A stretch of 64,000 bases of DNA from Cupriavidus sp. BIS7 (GCF_000292345.1 NZ_ALOU01000019.1:248001-312000), one strand, 5' to 3'. Numbered from the stretch's first letter, positions 8,279 to 16,726 are shown. Notes: a model not told the origin generated them from the letters alone. A program made the numbers and translations.

Positions 8279-9535
8279 ATGCCAGTGCCTTACGCCAGGC
8301 CGGAAGTTGCGGCCGTAGACATTGAAGTCCTTCCGCCGCTGCCGAAGTCCGGGCAGCGGCGCGATTGCCGCAGGAAGCCAGCCGCGGCAGCGCTGGTGGT
8401 GCTCGCGCTGTCCGCGTTGGTGACGCTGGCAGGCTGCGGCAAGCAGGCCGAGCCTGCGGAATACGTGCGGCCCGTAAGACTGATGCAGTTGAGCCCCGCG
8501 GCTGGCAAGACGGCGTTCGAGTTCTCGGGCGAGGTGCGGCCGCGTGTGGAATCGCGCCTTGGGTTCCGTGTGGGCGGCAAGATTGCCGCCCGGCTGGTGG
8601 ATGTAGGCGCCACGGTGCGCAAGGGGCAGCCACTCGCGCGGCTCGACCCAACCGATCTGGCGCTGGCCGAAACCGGCGCGCGTGCCCTGTTTGATGCGGC
8701 CAAGACCGACCGGGATCTCGCCCTGTCGGACCTCAAGCGCTACAACGAGCTTGCGGCCAAGGGCTTCATCAGCGCGGCCGAGCAGCGTCGCCGCCAGGCT
8801 ACCTACGATTCCGCCGCATCGAAGCTGGAGCAGGCGCAGGCCAATCTGCGCAACCAGTCGAACCAGACCGCCTATGCCGTGCTGACCGCTGATGCCGACG
8901 GCGTGGTGACGGCCATCGATACCGAGGTCGGTCAGGTCGTCACACCCGGCCAGCCCGTGATCCGTGTGGCGCAAACCGCCGAGAAGGAGGTGGCGATCGG
9001 CCTGCCGGAGGATCAGGTAGACATGTTGCGCGGCGTGTCCGAAGTGTCGATCCGCACGTGGTCGGAGCCGGACCGTGCACTGCCAGGGCGCGTGCGCGAG
9101 ATTTCTGCGGCTGCCGATCCGGTTACGCGGACCTATCCGACGCGCGTATCCGTGCCGAATCCGCCCGCCGACCTGCGCCTGGGCCAGACCGCCGTGGTCA
9201 CGTTCATGCGCAACGGCGACAGCGCGGCAATTCGCATCCCGCTGACGGCCCTGCTGCAGGATCGCGGCAACAACCAGGTCTGGGTCTATCAGGCAGAGCC
9301 GGGCGGAAAAGGTGGTGGAGGTACGGTCAAGCCGGTGCCGGTCACGCTTGGCCAGGCCGACGGCAATCTGATCGAAGTCCGGCAGGGGCTGACGCCGGGC
9401 CAGACCATCGTTACCGCGGGCGTGCACCTGCTCAAGCCGGGCCAGAAGGTCAAACCGATGCAGAGCGTTGCGCCAGCCCAGCCGGCGTCGAATCCGGGTG
9501 CGCCGCTGGCCGCCCTGGAAAGCCGCCTGGGCTGA
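8279..9535 (+). CDS. RND efflux periplasmic adaptor (membrane fusion protein), lipoprotein
   Basis: Periplasmic adaptor linking the RND pump downstream to an outer-membrane channel. It has a hydrophobic leader with lipobox LAGC (Cys53), a barrel/lipoyl half GFRVGGKIAARLVDVGATVRKGQ, an alpha-hairpin rich in Ala/Gln, the second lipoyl half (ADADGVVTAIDTEVGQVV) and the beta-barrel and membrane-proximal domains. It is 418 aa from the ATG at 8279. This start leaves an unusually long N-region before the lipobox, and no good ribosome site is visible, so the start is uncertain. It ends 9 bp before the pump gene. No outer-membrane factor gene follows. Confidence 0.9.
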   Translation: MPVPYARPEVAAVDIEVLPPLPKSGQRRDCRRKPAAAALVVLALSALVTLAGCGKQAEPAEYVRPVRLMQLSPAAGKTAFEFSGEVRPRVESRLGFRVGGKIAARLVDVGATVRKGQPLARLDPTDLALAETGARALFDAAKTDRDLALSDLKRYNELAAKGFISAAEQRRRQATYDSAASKLEQAQANLRNQSNQTAYAVLTADADGVVTAIDTEVGQVVTPGQPVIRVAQTAEKEVAIGLPEDQVDMLRGVSEVSIRTWSEPDRALPGRVREISAAADPVTRTYPTRVSVPNPPADLRLGQTAVVTFMRNGDSAAIRIPLTALLQDRGNNQVWVYQAEPGGKGGGGTVKPVPVTLGQADGNLIEVRQGLTPGQTIVTAGVHLLKPGQKVKPMQSVAPAQPASNPGAPLAALESRLG

Positions 9536-9544
9536 GGGCGGCGC

Positions 9545-12500
9545 ATGGAACATTCCCGGTTCAATTTGTCGCGCTGGGCGCTCGAGCACCAGCCGCTGAC
9601 GCGCTATCTGCTGGTCGTGCTGCTGATCGGCGGCCTGCTGGCGTTTTTCCGGCTTGGGCAGGATGAAGATCCGCCGTTCACGTTTCGCGTGATGGTGGTG
9701 CAGGCCCTGTGGCCTGGCGCAACAGCCGAACAGATCGCCGTGCAGGTCACCGACAAGATCGAGCGGCAGCTTCAGGAAGTGCCATACGCGGACAAGATCC
9801 GCAGCTTCTCGAAACCCGGCGAAACCACGGTGATCTTCCAGCTTGCCGACAATGCGCCAGCAAAGGACACCGCCCAGATCTGGTACACGGTGCGCAAGAA
9901 GATCGCCGACATCCAGCAAACGCTGCCGCAGGGCGTGCGTGGGCCATTCTTCAATGACGAGTTCGGCGACGTCTACGGATCCATATACGCGCTGTCAGCC
10001 GACGGCTTTACCTACAAGGAACTGCGCGAGTACGCGGACCTTGTGCGGCAGGAACTGCTGCGCATCCCCGCCGTGGCCAAGGTCACGCTGCTCGGACTGC
10101 AGGACGAGAAGCTTTACATCGAGTTCAACCAGGCGCGCTTTGCGCAGCTTGGCCTGGATATCAACGCGATTGCCAACCAGATCGCCGAGCAGAACAACCC
10201 CACGGGCAGTGGCGTGCTGGTGACGCCGACCGACAACCTGCAGGTGCGCATCACCGGGCAGCTTGGCGGCGTGGGGGATCTGCAGAACCTGGTGCTGCGG
10301 GGGCCGAACGGCATCGCCAATATCCGCCTTGGCAATATCGCGCATGTATATCGCGGCTACGTCGATCCGCCGGTGAGCCGCATGCGCTTCAATGGCAAGG
10401 ACGTGATCGGCCTTGGCATTTCAATGGAGAAGGGCGGCGACATCATCGCGCTTGGCCAGGAACTGCGCCGCGTGACTGGCGGCCTGCGCAACCAGTTGCC
10501 GGTGGGCATTGAACTGGATCAGGTCCAGGATCAGCCGCAAGCCGTGAAGCGCTCGGTGGGCGAATTCGTGCGCGTGCTGATCGAGGCCGTGGTGATCGTG
10601 CTGGGCGTGAGCTTTGTCTCGCTCGGCCTGCATACCCGGCCACTGCGCCTGGATGTGAGGCCCGGGCTGGTTGTGGCGCTGACGATTCCGTTGGTGCTGG
10701 CCGTGACGTTCCTGTTCATGAACATCTTCGGCATCGGCCTGCACAAGATATCGCTCGGTGCGCTGATCATTGCGCTGGGCCTGCTGGTGGACGACGCGAT
10801 CATCGCCGTCGAGATGATGGTGCGCAAGCTCGAAGAAGGCCTCTCGAAGATGGAAGCGGCCACCTTTGCGTACACGTCCACGGCGATGCCGATGCTGACC
10901 GGCACGCTGATCACTGCGGCGGGTTTCCTGCCCGTAGGGCTGGCGAGGTCGACCGTTGGCGAGTACACGTTTGCGATCTTCGCCGTCACCGCACTGGCGC
11001 TGGTGCTGTCCTGGCTGGCCGCGGTCTATTTCACGCCCTATCTGGGCTATCTGCTGCTCAAGACCCGAGCGAGCGACGGGGGGCACCACGAGGTTTTCGA
11101 TACGCCGTTCTATGCGCGATTCCGTGCGCTGGTGAACTGGTGCGTGACGTGGCGCAAGACGGTCATCGCCATCACGCTGGCGGCGTTTGCGCTGGGCCTG
11201 TTTGCCTTCAAGTTCGTCGAGAAGCAGTTCTTCCCCGATTCGAGCCGCCCGGAACTGATGGTGGAGCTCTGGATGCCGGAAGGCACGAGCTTCGCGCAGA
11301 CGGAAGCCGAGGCGAAGCGCTTTGAGGCGGCGATGCGGCGTGACAAGGAAGTGGAAAGCCTGACCACGTTCGTCGGCACCGGCGCCCCGCGCTTCTATCT
11401 GCCGCTGGACCAGATCTTTCCGCAGTCCAACGTGGCCCAGGTCATCGTGATGCCGGTCGGGGGAGAGGTGAGGGCGCGCGATGCGCTGCGCAAGCGCGTC
11501 GAGCAGGTACTGGCATCCGAGTTTCCGCAGTTGCGTGGCCGCGTGAAGCTGCTGCCGAACGGGCCTCCTGTGCCCTATCCGGTGCAGTTCCGCGTAATCG
11601 GTCCCGATGCGGCCGGGGTGCGCCGTGCGGCCGATCAGGTGCGCGCCATCATGACGGCCAATCCGAACACGGTCGGCGTCAACGACAACTGGAACGAGAA
11701 CGTGAAGATGCTGCGGCTCGAACTCGACCAGGACAAGGCGCGCGCGCTTGGCGTAACCACCAACGCGATCGCCCGCGCCACCCAGGCCGTGCTGACTGGC
11801 GTGCCGGTGGGCCAGTATCGCGATGCGGACAAACTGATCGACATCGTCATGCGCACGCCGAAGACCGAGCGCGACACGATGTCGGACCTGAACAACGTGC
11901 TTGTGCCAACCAGCACTGGCCGTGCCGTGCCGCTGACGCAGGTGGCGCGCGTGACCCTGAAATCGGAGCCCGGCGTGATCTGGCGCGAGAACCGCGACTT
12001 CGGCATCACGGTGCAATCCGATATCGTCGATGGCATTCAGGGGCCTACCGTGACCGCGCAAATCGATCCGAAGCTCGAACCGATCCGCGCGAGCCTGCCC
12101 CCGGGGTACCGCATCATGATTTCTGGTGCGCAGGAGGAAAGCGGCAAGGCCGGCGCGTCCATCGCCGCGCAGCTGCCGCTGTGCATTTTCCTGATCTTCA
12201 CGCTGCTGATGCTGCAACTCCACAGCTTCTCGCGCACCGTGATGGTGTTCCTGACCGGGCCGCTTGGCCTGATTGGCGCGGCCGCCACGCTGCTGCTGTT
12301 GCATGCGCCAATGGGCTTCGTCGCGCAGCTTGGCATCACGGCGCTGCTTGGCATGATCATCCGCAACTCGGTGATCCTGGTCGATCAGATCGAACAGGAC
12401 ATCAAGGCCGGCATGCCGGCGTGGCACGCCATCGTCGAATCGGCCGTGCGCCGCTGCCGGCCGATCCTGCTGACGGCTGCCACTGCGGTACTCGCCATGA

Positions 12501-12661
12501 TTCCGTTGTCCCGCTCGACCTTCTGGGGGCCGATGGCAGTGGCCATCATGGGCGGGCTGATCATTGCCACGGTGCTGACGTTGCTGTTCCTGCCCGCGCT
12601 GTACGCGGCGTGGTTCCGCGTCAGGCCGCCAGAGGGCGGGCCGGGCGTGCTGGCTGGATGA
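9545..12661 (+). CDS. RND efflux permease (AcrB/HAE1-type)
   Basis: Inner-membrane proton-driven pump of 1,038 aa, the normal length for the HAE1/AcrB group. TM1 lies near residues 17-37, and the first large periplasmic loop has the porter-domain pattern QALWPGATAEQIAVQVTDKI. TM4 carries the proton-relay acidic pair in GLLVDDAIIAVEMM, and the C-terminal half repeats the TM pattern (ALLGMIIRNSVILVDQI). It is cotranscribed with the adaptor gene. The substrate cannot be told from sequence; absence of a local outer-membrane channel suggests use of a TolC-type protein encoded elsewhere. Confidence 0.95.
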   Translation: MEHSRFNLSRWALEHQPLTRYLLVVLLIGGLLAFFRLGQDEDPPFTFRVMVVQALWPGATAEQIAVQVTDKIERQLQEVPYADKIRSFSKPGETTVIFQLADNAPAKDTAQIWYTVRKKIADIQQTLPQGVRGPFFNDEFGDVYGSIYALSADGFTYKELREYADLVRQELLRIPAVAKVTLLGLQDEKLYIEFNQARFAQLGLDINAIANQIAEQNNPTGSGVLVTPTDNLQVRITGQLGGVGDLQNLVLRGPNGIANIRLGNIAHVYRGYVDPPVSRMRFNGKDVIGLGISMEKGGDIIALGQELRRVTGGLRNQLPVGIELDQVQDQPQAVKRSVGEFVRVLIEAVVIVLGVSFVSLGLHTRPLRLDVRPGLVVALTIPLVLAVTFLFMNIFGIGLHKISLGALIIALGLLVDDAIIAVEMMVRKLEEGLSKMEAATFAYTSTAMPMLTGTLITAAGFLPVGLARSTVGEYTFAIFAVTALALVLSWLAAVYFTPYLGYLLLKTRASDGGHHEVFDTPFYARFRALVNWCVTWRKTVIAITLAAFALGLFAFKFVEKQFFPDSSRPELMVELWMPEGTSFAQTEAEAKRFEAAMRRDKEVESLTTFVGTGAPRFYLPLDQIFPQSNVAQVIVMPVGGEVRARDALRKRVEQVLASEFPQLRGRVKLLPNGPPVPYPVQFRVIGPDAAGVRRAADQVRAIMTANPNTVGVNDNWNENVKMLRLELDQDKARALGVTTNAIARATQAVLTGVPVGQYRDADKLIDIVMRTPKTERDTMSDLNNVLVPTSTGRAVPLTQVARVTLKSEPGVIWRENRDFGITVQSDIVDGIQGPTVTAQIDPKLEPIRASLPPGYRIMISGAQEESGKAGASIAAQLPLCIFLIFTLLMLQLHSFSRTVMVFLTGPLGLIGAAATLLLLHAPMGFVAQLGITALLGMIIRNSVILVDQIEQDIKAGMPAWHAIVESAVRRCRPILLTAATAVLAMIPLSRSTFWGPMAVAIMGGLIIATVLTLLFLPALYAAWFRVRPPEGGPGVLAG

Positions 12662-12703
12662 ACTCGCGCGCCATCGCGCGTGCGGCGGGCAACTACTGGG
12701 TAT

Positions 12704-12940
12704 CTACGGCCTGCGCTTCTTCCACTCGTAGTCCGGCGGTGGGTCTGCGGCTCCCGGCTTGCCCACCGCGTTCGGGTTTTCCGAGCACAGCGTCACGAAG
12801 CTCACCGGCTCGCCCGCAAACTGCCGTCGGCGCAGTGCTTCGGCAAACTGCAGCGCGTCCTTGAGGGAATCGCCCTGGAACGACTGCGCGTGTGGGGACA
12901 GACCATCGGCGGTGGCCTCGGTCCAGTAGATCATGTACAT
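12704..12940 (-). CDS. Small conserved-looking hypothetical protein
   Basis: Product of 78 aa beginning MYMIYWTEATADGL. It has an alternating hydrophobic start, a helix-like middle (LKDALQFAEALRRRQF), then VSFVTLCSENPNAVGKPG and a Lys/Arg tail. No signal peptide or membrane segment is seen and no family is recognised. A GGAGA ribosome site sits 8 nt before the ATG at 12940, which supports this start over longer frames. It lies between the RND pump and the TauE-type gene and is convergent with the former. Confidence 0.65.
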   Translation of the reverse strand: MYMIYWTEATADGLSPHAQSFQGDSLKDALQFAEALRRRQFAGEPVSFVTLCSENPNAVGKPGAADPPPDYEWKKRRP

Positions 12941-13001
12941 ACGGGAATCTCCATGTGACGCGGGCCCTGCCGTGGCCCGCGACGCCAGCATGGTATCCCG
13001 G

Positions 13002-13763
13002 TCAGGCCAGCCACGCGCGCAAGACCAGCGCGGCGCCCGAGAACAGCACGATCACATTGACTGCCCGCAGGAACTGCTCGCGCGACATGCGCAGCGTGAT
13101 CCTGCGCCCGGCCCACAGGCCGAGCATCATGGCCGGCGCCAGCGCCACGGCCAGCTTCGGCAGCGCGGCGCCCGCGTAGACGCCCGCCAGCAGAAACAGC
13201 ACCAGCCGGGTCAGCGTAGACAATCCAATCAGCGTGGACTGCGTGACGCGCATGGCGTCCTTGTCGAGCCGGCTCGACAGGTAGATCGCATACAGAAAGC
13301 CGCCGCTGCCGAACATCGCCGAACAGATGCCGCCGACAAGCCCGAACGGCACGGCGGCAGCCGGGGCGAGTTGCGCGGCAGGTCGCCTGCCAAGCAGCGA
13401 CCAGAACGCGTACGCAGTGACAAAGGCGCCCAGCACGGGCGGCAGCAAGTCTGCACGCAGGCGCAGCAACAGCGCGGCGCCGATCAGGCTACCTGCCAGC
13501 AGACATGGCACGAGCCGCCGCAACTCGGCGCGATCTGCGGCGTGACCGTCCCGCGCGAGATTCAGCAGCGCGGCCGAGCAGTCCATCAGCGCCAGCAGCG
13601 GCACGATCTGTGTCACCGGCATCACGTAGGCCAGCACCGGGGCGGCCACCAGCGCAGTGCCGAATCCGGCGATGCCAAAGATCACATAGGCAACGACCAG
13701 CGCGGCGCTCATGGCTGCGTAGGCCGGCAGCGTGGTGGCGGGAAGCAGGGTGGAAAGGTCCAT
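13002..13763 (-). CDS. TauE/SafE (TSUP) family membrane transporter
   Basis: Inner-membrane protein of 253 aa with about eight hydrophobic segments and the family signature FGIAGFGTALVAAPVLAYV near the N-terminus, matched by the second-half counterpart FGLVGGICSAMFGSGGFLYA. The TSUP family exports or imports sulfite, sulfonates or other small organic anions. It is divergent from a LysR regulator gene 200 bp away, the usual arrangement for a LysR-controlled transporter. The start is unusual: the ATG at 13763 is the last of three ATGs spaced 11 bp apart in a tandem repeat. Confidence 0.86.
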   Translation of the reverse strand: MDLSTLLPATTLPAYAAMSAALVVAYVIFGIAGFGTALVAAPVLAYVMPVTQIVPLLALMDCSAALLNLARDGHAADRAELRRLVPCLLAGSLIGAALLLRLRADLLPPVLGAFVTAYAFWSLLGRRPAAQLAPAAAVPFGLVGGICSAMFGSGGFLYAIYLSSRLDKDAMRVTQSTLIGLSTLTRLVLFLLAGVYAGAALPKLAVALAPAMMLGLWAGRRITLRMSREQFLRAVNVIVLFSGAALVLRAWLA

Positions 13764-13797
13764 CAAAGGTCCATCAAAGGTCCATCAAGGGTCTATC
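13754..13797 (-). repeat. 11-bp tandem repeat making two MDL-stop minicistrons before tauE-like ATG
   Basis: AAAGGTCCATC (plus strand) occurs at 13754, 13765 and 13776, with a variant at 13787. On the minus strand each unit reads ATGGACCTTTG, giving ATGs at 13785, 13774 and 13763. The first two open ATG-GAC-CTT-TGA, and each TGA overlaps the next ATG as TGATG. The third ATG starts the transporter. Confidence 0.8.
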
Positions 13798-13966
13798 AGT
13801 CAGGCGGGTGGAACGGCGATTGGAGGAACGATCAGCCTAGCGCCCACGGGCCTGCCAATCGATCGCAATTGCAGCGCGTTGCCATCGCAAATCGGCATGG
13901 CAGCCGCAGGCGCGCTCCAGCATCTCGACGTATCTCGACGCTAGGGCTCGTGGCACACTCACGCCC

Positions 13967-14857
13967 ATGACGCCATCCCTGAAGCAGTTGCGCTACTTTG
14001 TCGAAATCGTCGATTCGGGCAGTTTCAGCCTGGCCGCCGAACGGCTGTTCATCGCCCAGTCCGCGCTGAGCCGGCAGATTCGGGACTTGGAAGCCGTGCT
14101 GCAGGTTGAACTGCTGCTGCGCAAGCCCCGACACGTGGAGCCCACGGCCGCCGGCCAGGCGTTCTACGATTCGGCGCGGCGCATTCTTTCAGAGCTGGCG
14201 GATGCGGCTACACAGGCCCGCAACGTGCAACGCGGAGGAGAAGGCGGGCTGCGCCTGCTGCATTCAAGTTCGGTGGTGCTGACCCCGCAGCTTTGCGCGT
14301 GGCTGCAGCACTGGCAGACGCAGCATCCGGCCGTGCGCTTCGAAATTGCGCAGGCTTCGTCGGAGCAGCAGTCGGTCGATATCGAGGAGGGCCGTGCGGA
14401 CCTTGGGCTGGCCCGCGAGCCGGTCCTGCGGCGCTACCCGAATATCCGGATCGACCCCCTGCATGAGGAACGGCTGGTTGTCGCCATCGGCATGAATCAT
14501 CCGCTGGCGCGGCAGCAATCGTTGGCGCTGCATGCGCTGCGTGATGTCCCTTTCGTATCACTGCCGCACCCGGAGCGCGGCGGGCTCAGCTACCGCGTGG
14601 CGCAACTCTGCCAGACAAGCGGCTTCTACCCGATCGCGGCCGGTGCGGTCTCTCGCAAGCTTTCACAGCTGTCGCTGGTCGCGGCAGGGTTCGGCGTGGC
14701 CGTGGTCCCCGAATCGATGCAGTGGTTTGCACCAGAAGGGATTCGCTTTATCCCGCTGTCCGACGCGGGCGCGACAACGCGGGCGGTTGTGCTGTCTCGC
14801 CGTGACGCGCCCCCGGCGGTGGCAGGGCTGCGGGCGCTGGCCACAGCGGAGCACTGA
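13967..14857 (+). CDS. LysR-family transcriptional regulator
   Basis: DNA-binding regulator of 296 aa. The N-terminal winged helix shows LKQLRYFVEIVDSGSFSLAA and AQSALSRQIRDLE; the rest is a periplasmic-binding-fold effector domain. It is divergent from the TauE/SafE-type transporter, which is the likely target. The intergenic region has a direct 10-bp repeat (ATCTCGACG around 13922-13940) just before its start, but no clear T-N11-A operator was assigned. The inducer is unknown. Confidence 0.93.
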   Translation: MTPSLKQLRYFVEIVDSGSFSLAAERLFIAQSALSRQIRDLEAVLQVELLLRKPRHVEPTAAGQAFYDSARRILSELADAATQARNVQRGGEGGLRLLHSSSVVLTPQLCAWLQHWQTQHPAVRFEIAQASSEQQSVDIEEGRADLGLAREPVLRRYPNIRIDPLHEERLVVAIGMNHPLARQQSLALHALRDVPFVSLPHPERGGLSYRVAQLCQTSGFYPIAAGAVSRKLSQLSLVAAGFGVAVVPESMQWFAPEGIRFIPLSDAGATTRAVVLSRRDAPPAVAGLRALATAEH

Positions 14858-14868
14858 CCCTCGGGCGC

Positions 14869-14897
14869 TTCCATTGGCTGCCGCCTTGCGTTACAAT
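14869..14897 (+). promoter_or_regulatory. Putative sigma-70 promoter for a small RNA / tRNA-Leu
   Basis: TTCCAT (14869-14874), a 17-bp spacer and TACAAT (14892-14897). It is the only promoter-like sequence upstream of tRNA-Leu, and its -10 (TTACAATC context) matches that in front of the tRNA-Val/Asp pair. It begins 12 bp after the lysR stop. Confidence 0.45.
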
Positions 14898-14903
14898 CCG
14901 CTT

Positions 14904-15006
14904 CCTCATTGCGCCGCAGGCAGAAGTTGCGCCAGCGGCACGAACGGTGTTCCGGCGCTCAGTCGCCACAAGCAATAAAAGGCGGGCAGTTCCAGCCGCC
15001 TTTTTT
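14904..15006 (+). ncRNA. Candidate small RNA ending in an intrinsic terminator
   Basis: About 100 nt lie between a promoter-like sequence (-10 at 14892-14897) and a classic intrinsic terminator (14977-15006), with no open frame that looks coding. The stretch contains GC-rich self-complementary parts. It could be an sRNA or a leader of tRNA-Leu. No known RNA family was recognised, so this is inference from signal layout alone. Confidence 0.3.
14977..15006 (+). terminator. Intrinsic terminator upstream of tRNA-Leu
   Basis: Stem AAAAGGCGG/CCGCCTTTT with a 10-nt loop followed by TTTTTT (15001-15006). It could end lysR transcripts or a small RNA. It stands only 26 bp before the tRNA. Confidence 0.8.
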
Positions 15007-15032
15007 GCTTTGTCGAACACCGACCAGGGACC

Positions 15033-15119
15033 GCGAGGGTGGCGAAATTGGTAGACGCACCAGGTTTAGGTCCTGACGCCAGCAATGGTGTAGGGGTTCG
15101 AGTCCCCTCCCTCGCACCA
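15033..15119 (+). tRNA. tRNA-Leu (UAG)
   Basis: An 87-nt tRNA with encoded CCA. The acceptor stem GCGAGGG/CCCTCGC is perfect. The anticodon loop TTTAGGT gives UAG. There is a long class II variable arm (CGCCA/TGGTG) and a T-arm AGGGG-TTCGAGT-CCCCT. The outermost anticodon-stem pair is C27-A43, a mismatch. No promoter fits between the upstream terminator and the gene. Confidence 0.96.
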
Positions 15120-15469
15120 AGTTACCTTTCAAGCACTTCCCCGCATCACCCCACAATCACCCACAAACGCTTGCCCCACAAGGCCTGACGGGTATTCGTG
15201 TCTCTGATTCGATCGCGCATTCGCGCACAAAGAATCACATATAATTCCGCCGTCGCCCCCAAAAATCCCCCACGGAGCCCCCGCGACATCGTTTTAGCGT
15301 CTCAGGTGGAGGCGCACAATATCGCGCACCGGACGTTCGTGAGCGCGTTGGGCTGCTCGTGTTGATCGCGATGGCATGCAACCAGCGTCCGAGTCCCTGT
15401 CCACATCCATACCCTGCAACGTCATGCAGAAGATGGGCACCGGGTCACGCGTCTTCATGGAGGCAAACG
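15120..15469. other. Gene-free region after tRNA-Leu
   Basis: No gene or tRNA terminator hairpin was recognised in these 350 bp. A perfect -10 hexamer TATAAT lies at 15240-15245, without a convincing -35, and may serve the reductase gene downstream. No attachment-site repeat of the tRNA 3' end was seen here. Confidence 0.5.
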
Positions 15470-16132
15470 ATGGCACGAGTTCGCGTTAATGGCTTCACCA
15501 TCTCGCTCGACGGATATGGAGCTGGTCCGAATCAGGACATCGACAATCCGCTCGGCGTTGGCGGGACGGAACTGCACCAGTGGCTAGTCCCAACACGCAC
15601 GTTCCAGCGGACCTTGTTTGGCAAGGACGGCGGTACGACCGGGGTTGACGATGATTTCGCCGCCCGTGGCTTTCAGAATGTTGGAGCCTGGATTCTTGGG
15701 CGGAACATGTTCGGGCCCATTCGTGGGGAGTGGCCGGACATGAACTGGAAAGGCTGGTGGGGAGATAGTCCACCGTATCACGTTCCAGCCTTCGTCCTGA
15801 CCCATCATGCTCGTCCCTCAATCGAGATGGAGGGCGGCACGACGTTCCACTTCGTAACAGGTGGCATTCGCGAGGCGCTTGATCGCGCACGCGAGGCCGC
15901 TGCCGGTATGGACGTGCGGATCGGCGGCGGGGCGAACACAATCCGGCAGTATCTTCGAGAGGGCCTCATCGATGAACTGCACATTGCTATCGCGCCGGTG
16001 CTGCTTGGCCGGGGAGAATCGCTGTTCGAAGGTGTTGACCTGCGGGCTCTGGGGTACGAATGCGTCGAATCCGTGGCGTCGGAGAAGGCCACGCATGTCG
16101 TCCTGCGGCGCCAGGGGCACGCGGACGCATGA
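15470..16132 (+). CDS. RibD C-terminal domain / dihydrofolate reductase-like protein
   Basis: Protein of 220 aa of the RibD_C/DHFR-fold family (NADPH-dependent reductases of uncertain substrate). It starts with the fold's first strand MARVRVNGFTISLDGY and contains a middle section AWILGRNMFGP. It also has the cofactor-binding pattern VRIGGGANTIRQYLREGLIDELHIAIAPVLLGRGESLF typical of the family, given here as a continuous region around residues 145-183. GGAGG lies 6 nt before the ATG at 15470. The gene stands alone between tRNA-Leu and proQ and may be an acquired cargo gene, though no mobility gene is present. Confidence 0.87.
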   Translation: MARVRVNGFTISLDGYGAGPNQDIDNPLGVGGTELHQWLVPTRTFQRTLFGKDGGTTGVDDDFAARGFQNVGAWILGRNMFGPIRGEWPDMNWKGWWGDSPPYHVPAFVLTHHARPSIEMEGGTTFHFVTGGIREALDRAREAAAGMDVRIGGGANTIRQYLREGLIDELHIAIAPVLLGRGESLFEGVDLRALGYECVESVASEKATHVVLRRQGHADA

Positions 16133-16183
16133 CGCAGCGCCGCGCGCTTCGCGCGGCGCCTTGCTAAACGTGTCGCAGGTTGC

Positions 16184-16726
16184 CTATGCGTCGGGCGCCG
16201 CGTCCTTGGTGTCGGGCGCCGTGTCCTTGGATGGCGCGGCCGCAGGTTTTGCCCGGCCAGCGCGGAGCTGTTGACCTCGCCGTGCATCGGCCTCTGTGAC
16301 AGATCCGACTTCCTGGCCGGCAAGGTCCACGCGCTGGGCACCCTCGGTCAGGCACGCCCAGTAACGTGCGCCACGGCACCAGGTCCGGATTGCGTCGCGC
16401 AGCTCGGCCTCGGTCAGGGAGAGTGACTTGGCGTGAGTCAGCAGATCCTCGAAGATGCCGATCTTTAGCGGCACCTTGGGCGCAGGATTCTTTGGAAAAG
16501 CTTTCGGAAATTGCTTTTGCAGCTTGCCAATCGTGTGAACGACCGGGTCGACACGCGTCGCCGGATTGGATGCAGGCGCCTGGCGGGGGCGGGGCGTCTT
16601 TGCCCGCGACTCGCTCTTTGCCTGTTCGGCAGGCGCCTTGCGGGGGCGGGGTGTCTTTGCCCGTGCCTCGCTCTTTGCCTGTTCGGTCAGTTTTGCCTTC
16701 AATGCTGCCAGTTGTTCAAAGCCCAT
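16184..16726 (-). CDS. proQ: ProQ/FinO-family RNA-binding protein
   Basis: RNA chaperone of 180 aa. The central ProQ/FinO domain is recognisable by KLQKQFPKAFPK, then PLKIGIFEDLL, ELRDAIRTWCRGARYW and EADARRG. It would bind structured RNAs and 3' ends post-transcriptionally. The N-terminal linker is Lys/Arg/Ala-rich and contains a 19-residue tandem duplication (EQAKSE.RAKTPRPR.APA twice), and the C-terminal tail has a short KDTAPD/KDAAPD repeat. Start chosen at ATG 16726 (MGFEQLAALK), where the family-like helix begins. Neighbours give no functional hint. Confidence 0.88.
   Translation of the reverse strand: MGFEQLAALKAKLTEQAKSEARAKTPRPRKAPAEQAKSESRAKTPRPRQAPASNPATRVDPVVHTIGKLQKQFPKAFPKNPAPKVPLKIGIFEDLLTHAKSLSLTEAELRDAIRTWCRGARYWACLTEGAQRVDLAGQEVGSVTEADARRGQQLRAGRAKPAAAPSKDTAPDTKDAAPDA
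16573..16686. repeat. 57-bp tandem duplication inside proQ
   Basis: Two near-identical 57-bp units (16573-16629 and 16630-16686) encode the duplicated basic linker of the ProQ-like protein. The unit is a multiple of three, so copy changes keep the frame. Confidence 0.85.

Noticed and set aside
8153-9919. 588-codon minus-strand frame over the RND adaptor
   Set aside because: Shadow of the adaptor and pump genes; no recognisable domain and His/Gln/Arg-rich composition.
10421-12427. 668-codon minus-strand frame over the RND pump
   Set aside because: Antisense shadow of the pump gene, with no motif of its own.
15294-15476. Small frame on the minus strand before the reductase gene
   Set aside because: No ribosome site, no recognisable protein features, and it overlaps the reductase leader.
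15033-16132. Genomic island at tRNA-Leu carrying the RibD-type reductase
   Set aside because: No integrase, no repeat of the tRNA 3' end and no other cargo were found, so an island cannot be supported.
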